The notes below the pieces were generated by a model. That model did no database searches, was not told where the DNA came from, and saw only the letters and a program-made list of their open reading frames with translations. Below, one piece after another: positions 56,377 to 64,000 of a DNA stretch of 64,000 nucleotides. The stretch's first letter is position 1; each line of letters opens with the position of its first letter. This stretch comes from Maratus speciosus (Eukaryota; Arthropoda; Arachnida; Araneae; Salticidae): assembly GCA_963932465.1 (NCBI GenBank), contig OZ010786.1, positions 442,606,619-442,670,618 on the forward strand. The letters run 5' to 3'. The position numbers and the translations under genes were made by a program.

Positions 56377-56408
56377 AAGCGTAGATTGCAGGGGGCAGAG
56401 CCCCCTAG
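56377..56408 (+). mobile_element. Helitron 3' terminus
   Basis: GGGGGC-AGA-GCCCCC (56391-56405) forms a tight GC hairpin immediately before CTAG (56405-56408) and a following T. A GC hairpin followed by CTRR and insertion next to T is the canonical Helitron 3' end. Confidence 0.8.
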
Positions 56409-56459
56409 TATATATATATTAAAAATTGAAAATCGTAAGTCGATAAAAATGAGCAGTTA

Positions 56460-56490
<31 letters not shown>

Positions 56491-57712
56491 TTTTTTTTAG
56501 CAGTTTTGCTTTTATGAAATAAATGGGGGAAAATAAACATGTGTGAATATTAAATAACAACTAAAATAATGGATAATTATTAAGAAGTAGATTGTATTAG
56601 TTTGTAGCATAGTTTTTTTTTATTATTATTATTTCACTCTCGTTATTTCTGAATGTGAGAAAAACAAAGCTGCTAATAGTATGAACATTTATTCTACCGT
56701 TACATGTTTAGCATATATTTAGCGGAAGAAAAAATAAGCATAAAAGTACAAAAAATGAGTGACTGAAACTGAATATATTATCTAATTATGAAAAATAGGA
56801 AGATAAAATAGCATATAATAGTTAATTAATGAGCTTCTTTTTTATTCAACATTAAAAAAAAAAGTAAGAGTCATTTATCTAGAATTTCGGTCGAAAAGTA
56901 AACAATAACAGATGTTCCCCTTTTTTCGAAAACAAAGATCAGAACATAATTTTAAGAATAGTAAAGTTTTATGGTACTGTTTTATGTTCTAAATTGAGTT
57001 AGATTGATGTTAATTACAACAGTGATTATAATGAATAATCCATAAGTGATGTTTATTAGTTTCCATGTATTTTAATTTTTTAAATAGTAGATTTTTCTAT
57101 TAAATTTGCAAATGGAACCAAAAAAAAAATGCATTGATTAAGCTATGATGTACAGTTCTCTAATATGTATATAGCATCAATTTTTAAATCACTTTACGGA
57201 TTAAAATTGCAATCTAGCGCTTCAATAAGTGCATTTAATTATATGCTTTTATATACTTTTAAAGACAATTAACAAAATGAGTCTTTAAAAAACTTAAATC
57301 GTTATATTAATATTATTTAAATTTAAGTGTGATTTATGAAAAGAACTATATCTGATGGGGAAAAATGATTAGCCCGTTTCTGCTTGATTTCGTCGTTACT
57401 GAGATTATTTTAAATGCTCAAGCGGCTAATTATATTGGCAGCACTAAATTGACATACTTTAAGACATGAATGCTTTATTATAAGGATTTTTAGGAGTTGG
57501 AAGATGTGTGTGAATAAACAAAATCGACGAATTTTGAACGCTTTTTCCCCAAATTACGCGACGATTAAAGGGTTGATGTAATTTTTTGCTTCTACAAACA
57601 ATTTATTTGATAACAAACTGCGGAGTTATTATTACTCTCCAAAACGGAACGAGATACGGAAAAAAAGTTTTTTACAAAGTTGCGTAGCTTCCTCGATTTA
57701 TATTAGTGATGT
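56409..57712. other. AT-rich sequence with C-run microsatellite, no gene
   Basis: (C)n(CA)n at about 56460-56490. About 56690-56870 faintly resembles the degenerate long-period repeat of 16.8-19.1 kb. Confidence 0.5.
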
Positions 57713-57963
57713 TTAAACCCGTAACTGGAGACGGGAGTCAGAATGATTCCGCGTTGTTCTTTGGCTCTGATTATCATGTGTTTTTTTGTCCTTGAATAAA
57801 ATCATCCCTCACTACCGACAAGTAATTATTTTATCATTACATGAATTACAGAATATACTGCCTTTCTAAAAAAAATTCCAATGTTGTTTACAAAAGAGAA
57901 AAAAGGAAAATAACGTTATATCTCTGACGCGTAAGAAAATTCATGTCTCCAGTTACGGGTTAA
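57713..57963. mobile_element. TTAA-flanked MITE, CCCGTAACTGGAGAC termini
   Basis: TTAAACCCGTAACTGGAGAC at the left and GTCTCCAGTTACGGGTTAA at the right; 251 bp. No second copy noticed. Confidence 0.85.
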
Positions 57964-58489
57964 TATGTGAAAATAACTTACTTAGAAGACCTGAAATGTA
58001 ATTTTAAAATCTAATCAAGCGCTTAAATATGCCACGAATACCTTGCGGTTTCTGCGTCATCACTAGACGTATACACATTTACTATTAAAATTAATACGTG
58101 CAAGCAATATAATTTAATTTAATAAGAAAACAAACATAAGTATAATAATTTTACCCTTCATCGAGGCACATTAAAAGCATGCACGAGCATGCTTTTAATT
58201 TGATTTTCTTATTAAAATAAAATGAAATAAACTGTAATTTTCTTACACGTGTTAGTGGCAAGACTTTACAAATTTAATAAAATCTGACAGAAAAAAAAAT
58301 CAATTTGGCACTAAAATTTTTACTTGTCCCCTCACCGCAGTCATTGTTTTTCAAAAAGCACAAAAGTTGTTTTTATGATTTAATTAAGAAAAAGTAACAA
58401 CAAGAACAGTTTAGAATTATTTGTTACATAGTTTAGAATAATATTACATAAATAACTGCCACCGTATTTAGTTTTGTCCATTTTGGAGA
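57964..58489. other. AT-rich sequence with a short palindrome
   Basis: ATTAAAAGCATGC-ACGA-GCATGCTTTTAAT (58170-58198) is a 13 bp stem with 4-base loop. Weaker pairing extends outward (AATAAGAAAAC near 58119 with GATTTTCTTATT near 58201). Origin unclear. Confidence 0.6.
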
Positions 58490-58640
58490 TTGCTACACAG
58501 TGAGTTTCGTGCATCTAGTAATTTTTATTTGTTTTATTTTCATGGCCGCGCAGCGCTCATGCATGCGTTAGTAATCAGCCGCCGCTTTAACGAGTTTTGT
58601 CTATTTAAAAGATTGCCACTCAGCGAGTTTCGTACATTCG
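58490..58640. repeat. Flanking repeat unit left of the Helentron-like copy
   Basis: GCGTTAGTAA, CTTTAACGAGTTTTGTC and GAGTTTCGTRCATYC motifs recur at 59890-60005, in the same orientation on the other side of the 58646-59881 element. It appears twice within this stretch in partial form (58497 and 58622). Confidence 0.65.
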
Positions 58641-58645
58641 AAGAT

Positions 58646-59881
58646 GCTTTTTACTTTCTTCTATCTTTACAAGAAGAAAGTATTGGTTTCATGAAAATTT
58701 TCGAATTCCAGTTTTCGACGGATTTACACGTTTTATGAGTCAGAGATTCCAAAAAACATGTTTTTACAAAATGTCTGTCTGTCTGTCCGTCTGTCTGTCT
58801 GTATGTGACACAAATTTTGTGGCGCTCTATCTCAAGAACTAATGGACGAAATTTCACAAAACTTCATATTTATTTAGACCTTGATATAAACTGGAAATGA
58901 TTAGTTTTTGGTGAAAATCGCCCAACAGGTGGCGCTGCTATGCGGCATTTTTAACGATTTCTGCAATAGCTGTATCTCAAGAACTACTGCACGGATTTTC
59001 ATAAAACTCAGATTCAGTTAGTCCTGGATATAGTTTGGTGCTGATTACTTTTTTGTGAAAATCGCCCAACAGGTGGCGCTGGTATGCTGCATTGTTCATG
59101 ATTATCGCAATAGCTCTAACTCAAGAAAACATGCACGGATTTTCATCAAACTTCAGTTTCAGTTAGTCCCTGATATAAATTAGTGCTGCTTAATTTTTGG
59201 TGCAAATCGCCCAACAGGTGGCGCTGCTGTGCTGCATTTTTCCCGATTTCCACAAGAGGTGTATCTCAAGAACTATTGCACGGATTTTCATTAAACTTCA
59301 GATTTAGTTAGTCCTTGACATGAATTGATGTATACATTAGTGCTGTTTAATTTTTAGTGTAAATCGCTCAACAGGTGGCACTTCTGTGCTGCATTTTTCA
59401 CGATTTCCACAAGAGCTGTATCTCAAGAACTATTGCACGGATTTTCATCAAACTTCAGATTTAGTTAGTCCTTGACATGAATTGATGTATAAATTAGTGC
59501 TGTTTAATTTTTGGTGTAAATCGCTCAACAGGTGGCGCTGCTATGCTGTATTTTTTGCGATTTCCGCAATAGCTTTATCTCAAGAACTAATGCTTGGATT
59601 TTCAACAAACTTCAGATTCAGGTATACCTAGATATCGTTTAGTGCTGTTTACTTTTGGTGTAAATAGCTCAACATGTGGCGCTGCTATGCTACATTTTTT
59701 CAGAATTTCCGCTATAGCTCTATCTCAAGAACTAATGCGCGAATTTTCATCCAACTTCAAATCCAGATATACTTTGATATAAATTGGTGCTAAATTGTTG
59801 TTATTTCTTGTACTATTTAAATGATTTAATTGACGTGATTTATATAGAAGAAAGTTTTGTGATGGCCACAACATACTAGTT
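58646..59881 (-). mobile_element. Helentron-like element, complete inverted copy
   Basis: On the minus strand it starts AACTAGTATGTTGTGGCC... CAAAACTTTCTTCTATA (near 59881-59845), has about seven units of 143-158 bp, each with CGGATTTTCAT-AAACTTCAG and CAACAGGTGGCGCTGCTATG as read on the plus strand, then a (GTCT)n microsatellite (58772-58802), and ends in the hairpin ACTTTCTTCT/AGAAGAAAGT (58648-58676). Architecture is identical to 34637-35729. Non-autonomous; no Rep/helicase. Confidence 0.75.
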
Positions 59882-60005
59882 TGTTTTGTTTTCATGCTCG
59901 CGTACCTCTCAAATATGCGTTAGTAACGCCACTTTAACGAGTTTTATCCATTTTAGGGTTTACTGCAAAGCGAGTTTCGTGAATCCAGTGATGGTTTATT
60001 TTTTC
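59882..60005. repeat. Flanking repeat unit right of the Helentron-like copy
   Basis: CGCGTAC-TCAAATATGCGTTAG, CTTTAACGAGTTTTATC and GCGAGTTTCGTGAATCC parallel 58545-58640. The element therefore lies between, or within, repeats of this unit. Confidence 0.65.
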
Positions 60006-60055
60006 ATGGGCTTTCATAAACTATATCTAATTTCTGATGTCAACAGACCCTTTTT

Positions 60056-60366
60056 TTAACCCTCTCGCTGCGCAACCCGAGAGTTTCTCGGGCAACGTAA
60101 AAGTAGCAAAATTTGCGCAACCCGAGATTACATCGGGATGCATTTTTCCTAATTAACCCGCCTTGATCATTCCCACCAGTTAATTTTTATTTTAAATTTT
60201 GCCTTATCTAATCGGAGCATTTTCCCGATTAATAAGACTAAATTTTTTCTTTTGAAAAACCGGTGGCAAAAGAATAAAAATTCTTAAAAGACTCTCGTCG
60301 CGAAGGAATTAAGTACGCAATTTTTGAAGTTATTTTGATAAAACAATTATGCAGCGAGATGGTTAA
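60056..60366. mobile_element. TTAA-flanked MITE, CTCTCGCTGCGCAA termini
   Basis: TTAACCCTCTCGCTGCGCAA at the left and ATGCAGCGAGATGGTTAA at the right; 311 bp. CAACCCGAGA and CTCGGGCAAC words inside form short local palindromes. Confidence 0.85.
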
Positions 60367-61192
60367 GCGCATACAAAGCGCACCACTTTGAAATAGCTAT
60401 CTTTCGAAAGGTTGTTTGAACAGACTTTTAAAAATGTAAAAGGACATTTCGTGAAAAGACGTTATTAAATAGGAAACAATTGCATTTCCGAATTTTTCTG
60501 TGTTTCAAACGCATTTTTTTACCCTTAAAATGCACTTTTGAAATTATGTGTTCGCTGAAAGTAATTGAAAGCCAGTATTTCGACACCCTGTTTTTTTTAT
60601 CATCGTAGAAAATCTGCTTTACATCACTTACAAAAATGTCGAATAGTTCGGTCGGTTTAAAAAAAATAAAATCTGAGAGGTTTTGCTCGGTTTCGGCTTA
60701 TGTTTTCACTAATAAATAGGCATATTTGTTCAAGAAATTTAAAAGAAAGCTTGGAGACCCGATGCGAAAAAAAAAAAGCGAGAAGGAAACATGTTTCTCT
60801 TACAACTTAGATATCAATAAATTTTCCCCAAACTTTTTACACTGGCTGAAACAAAACCTTTATATTTATAAATGATAGATAATACAATAAAAAATATTGT
60901 AAAGCAAATTAACTATTGCTTTCCTTTTTTTCTGACAGAGAAAATTATATTTTGAAAAAAAAAAAATTCATTATCAATAAATTAGATATCTTAGTCCTTA
61001 TTTATTTTTAATCTTTTTTCTTAACTCGTTCAAAAACTTTTCTTGTCTCAAAAGTTTGCATTAAACGCAGAATAAGGTACGTACATCTTTTTTTTAATGA
61101 TTATATTCTTTTAATTAGGTATTGTCCTTTTATATCTGCTTGTTTCCAAAAGACTTCTGCAAGATTTTGCGGTACTGGAACAATCATATAAA
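60367..61192. other. AT-rich sequence without a gene
   Basis: No supported feature seen. Confidence 0.5.
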
Positions 61193-61416
61193 CAGAGGTG
61201 CCAAGTTTGCACTAATGCGTGGTTTAATTTGACCCAGTTTAACAACGTTTCGAACCAGAAAATTTATATGATGAATATTTATTTATTTAATTCCAGTTTT
61301 CTATGGGTAACTTATTTAATTTCATATCTGAAAAAAATTTCTGGTGCGAAGTGTATTAAACCAGGGCTAAATTAATTCACATATTACGGAGGATTAGTGA
61401 CAACTTGGAACCTCTG
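61193..61416. mobile_element. hAT-like MITE, CAGAGGTGCCAAGTT termini
   Basis: CAGAGGTGCCAAGTTTGCAC at the left and the complement of CAGAGGTTCCAAGTTGTCAC at the right; 224 bp. CAGAGGT ends are hAT-like. No clean 8 bp TSD remains. Confidence 0.75.
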
Positions 61417-61494
61417 TAAAAAATTCACGCATAATAAATGTATATTAACACATAATATACGTTTTCAGAAAAAAAAAATCAACTAAATAATGTA

Positions 61495-63200
61495 AACATT
61501 TGCAGTGCGAAAACCTCGCAATAATCCAGTGGTTTTAAATAAAGCAATCATTCAGTTTTAAAGTAAATTTTGTAAACATTTTCTTTCTTGAAAAAGTAAC
61601 TTTTAATAAAACCAATAATGTATTTTTAAAACTGGAAACAGATAATCAACCTCATAAAAATAGGTTATATCAGAATTTTTTTGTAAAACTTCTGTGTATC
61701 GTAGAAAATTGCATGAACAGCTAATAACATTAATTTCTCCAAAGATAGTTTTTTTATTCGTTTTAAGTAAAAGTGTTATTTTCTTTCCGTTTTCTTAGAT
61801 TATCTTGATCACCATCATGCGCAACATTTGCTGACACGGCATATTGTATATGATGATTTTGTACACCTAGGCATAATATTATTATTTTTTTATATCGCAT
61901 AGTTCAGATATTTTTTATAAATGATATCTCTTACATATTTATTCCTGCCTTTCAAATCATCGTAAGTATTATCCGGAAACATTAAATGGTGCATATTATG
62001 TCTTATGTATGGATCATTAATCCTGTAAAATAATTTTTAACCTGTAATTTTTAACTATATAAAAAATTCCTTAACCCACTCGGCACTGAATTTTTTTTTC
62101 CAGTTTTGTGTAAAATTACTTTTACGCTAACAAAATTAAAAGAAGCTATCGAAATCACAGAAGTTACAGTTTCCTGAAATTTAACGAATGTGTTCTTTAC
62201 AAAAACCTAACGAATGTAATTATGTTGCGTGTTTTTCATATAAAAATAGTCTAAGTAAGAATTTTTTAAGACGTTTGGAAATTTTCGTATTACAACCAAA
62301 TTAAACAACATTCACAATTTAGTAGTATTTTTTATCTTTTACCGCAAATGACTAATTCGGAAAAAGAATCCCTAATTTAAATTTAAAGCGTGAAACATAT
62401 GTTTGAATTAAAAGAAAAGCCAGCGGTTTAATAATAACTAATAAAACTTTTATTAATATTATTATTATTAAATGCTGAAACATAAGTGACATCATAATAG
62501 TAAATATATCGACACATGCTATCACTATTACGTGCTGGAATTAACCAAAATATTTTTTTCTTTTAAATACTGCAATTCGCAGTAGGGTCCTCATATGAGG
62601 TTCAGGGAGACGAGAGGGTTAAAACAAATTTCTTACAGCCGTAAATCATAAAATCATAAAAATAAAATAAAATATAAAAGCAAATCGTAGAATAAAGCAA
62701 AAACATTTACTTTTAAAGTAATATTTGCATACATTTTCCTCATTGGAGAAATAACTTTCAAAACAAAAGAAATACATAATATTCCTTTAACATGAGAAAC
62801 AGATTATTTACATCACGAAAATAAGCTATTTCAGGAATGTCTTTGTCTTCTTAAAAAGCTAATGCTATGCTGTTTCCTTAGTATAATGCCCTAGATTATG
62901 TTAGGAAAAAGTGTTATTTTCTATGGTATGTTATCTTGCACGCCATCATACACAACATTTACAGAAACGGAATAATATAATATATGGTAATTTAGCACAT
63001 ATCATTACCCAAACATGGCTTTGGTTTTCGGTAAGACAGTGTGTGAAAGTAAATATTGTGACTTCACTGCATAGCATAGCAGTGAAATATTCTAGTAAAA
63101 TTTATTTCTTACATTGTATTCGTTCCGTTTCACGACAACCTAAGTATTATTTGAAAACATTATATGTTGTGTGTGCTTTTTTCGTCATTATATAGAAAAA
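61495..63200. repeat. Diverged direct duplication, ~1.16 kb period, split by a MITE
   Basis: 61495-62045 and about 62650-63200 share, in order, ACATTTTCYTYMTTG-GAAAA-TAACTTT, GAAACAGATTA, AAAAGTGTTATTTTCT, TTATCTTG-CRCCATCATRC-CAACATTTRC and ATTATTYGRAAACATTA. Similarity is patchy, so the duplication is old. The MITE at 62071-62622 inserted between them. The 94-codon frame at 62911 is not conserved in the other copy, so it is not called. Confidence 0.6.
62071..62622. mobile_element. TTAA-flanked element, CACTCGG/CGAGAGGG ends
   Basis: TTAACCCACTCGGCACTG at the left and GGGAGACGAGAGGGTTAA at the right; 552 bp. The TIR is short. The right end resembles that of 60056-60366. Contains the palindrome CCTCATATGAGG near 62589. 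Confidence 0.65.
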
Positions 63201-63235
63201 TACTTCCGAAAATTTCACTAATTACAGACACTTTA

Positions 63236-63896
63236 TTAAGGGGTCTCGGGACTCTTAAAACTTCAAAATTTCCGAAATTTTGATTTTTTTTCTGAATATT
63301 TTAATATAATTGTTTCCTTAAAATTATCATTAAAACATAAATTATGACATTTAGAATTATACCCGCTCAATAGCTGAAGTGGCGTTTCCGAAACTTTGAA
63401 GTCATTTTTCTCCAAATGACGTTTTCGGGCATAACACGCAGGATATCTCAAAAACTTCTGAATATTTTGTCATAAAATTTTCAAAACATCCCTTTCATGT
63501 TAATCTGTATAAACTGAACCTACAATTTCTTTTTTTTTGCTAAAAATATATATTCTTTAGGGGATTATGTTGCTGAAATTTTCAAAGTTTTGTATTAGAT
63601 AAATAGAAGTTTGTATTAAAAATATAAAATTGCTTTAAATACAAATTTATTTAGGTTCAGGTTAATTATTACAATATGGAGTATAAGTCAAAATTTTCAT
63701 TCTAGTTTTAATATGTATTTTTTGATTGTGCTCGTAAGCTGTTATACAAATTTTCTTCTCGTCAAATATCTGACAGTTAGGATCCCACTTAAATGCAAAT
63801 TCTACATCTTGCAATTTTTTAAATACATAAAATGAAAGAACGTACTTATATCTTTCATCTCAATAAAGATTGTTTAACAGTCTTGAGACACCTTAA
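63236..63896. mobile_element. TTAA-flanked element, uninterrupted copy of the 5881-11707 family
   Basis: TTAAGGGGTCTCGGGACTCT at the left and GTCTTGAGACACCTTAA at the right; 661 bp. It matches, in reverse complement, both halves of the split element at 5881-6061 and 11127-11707, and so shows the sequence before the 5-kb insertion. No protein domain. Confidence 0.9.
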
Positions 63897-64000
63897 GGTT
63901 GTTGGTGAGAGACATTTCAAATTCAATTATTTAATGATAAAGCAATGTGCTTGGAAAGAATTCGTATTTTAAAAATATCGCCTTAGGAAATTAATGTTTT

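Noticed and set aside
62911..63195. 94-codon plus-strand frame
   Set aside because: It lies in an old duplicated block, and the homologous 61.7-62.0 kb copy does not keep the frame; no domain is seen.

Overview
This window looks like intergenic, repeat-dominated DNA from an arthropod nuclear genome, quite possibly a spider or other arachnid. It is very AT-rich. I found no complete host protein-coding gene, no rRNA and no intact tRNA. The arthropod call rests on the mix of elements: Jockey-type LINE fragments, a Penelope-like element with a GIY-YIG domain and hammerhead-like motifs, arthropod-type transposase relics of the DUF4817/DDE kind, hAT and pogo/Tigger-type TIR elements, a Helitron 3' end, and Helentron-like elements with an internal minisatellite. 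The arachnid call is weaker inference. Boundaries were read by eye from inverted repeats, target-site duplications (TSDs) and comparison of copies within the window.

Layout. 0.5-6 kb: a TA-flanked transposon with a transposase relic, a tandem repeat array, several TTAA-flanked MITEs and a 750 bp TIR element. 5.88-11.7 kb: one TTAA-flanked element split by a 5.07 kb insertion whose termini are TGACGTCA-rich satellites. 12.3-16.5 kb: a small MITE, two decayed LINE fragments and a pogo-type MITE. 16.8-20 kb: a degenerate long-period repeat carrying a foldback element. 20.0-30.2 kb: a 10.24 kb segment with hAT-like termini and a perfect 8 bp TSD, itself full of nested elements. 30.3-41.8 kb: foldback elements, TTAA elements, a Helentron-like copy and a ~152 bp satellite with two nested insertions. 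41.9-43.1 kb: a head-to-head Penelope-like element. 44.4-48.8 kb: TTAA elements in AT-rich DNA. 48.97-51.87 kb: a 2.9 kb element with ~430 bp TIRs, an 8 bp TSD and a decayed transposase-like gene, interrupted by a palindromic insertion with a 15 bp TSD. 52-64 kb: more MITEs, rearranged repeat modules, a Helitron end, a second Helentron-like copy, a diverged 1.16 kb duplication and an uninterrupted copy of the element that is split at 5.9-11.7 kb.

Nothing here forms an operon or pathway. The organising principle is nested transposition. In three cases another copy in the window acts as an empty-site control: 63.2 kb for the 5-kb insertion, 17.0 kb for the hAT-like segment, and satellite units at 39.4-39.8 kb for two nested elements. 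At least fifteen distinct TTAA-flanked short elements, mostly with TTAACCC or TTAAGG ends, suggest that piggyBac-like or other TTAA-specific transposases have been a major force in this genome. The only hint of host coding capacity is a possible signal-peptide first exon at 7475-7562 and a short unassigned open stretch near 23.7 kb; both are weak.
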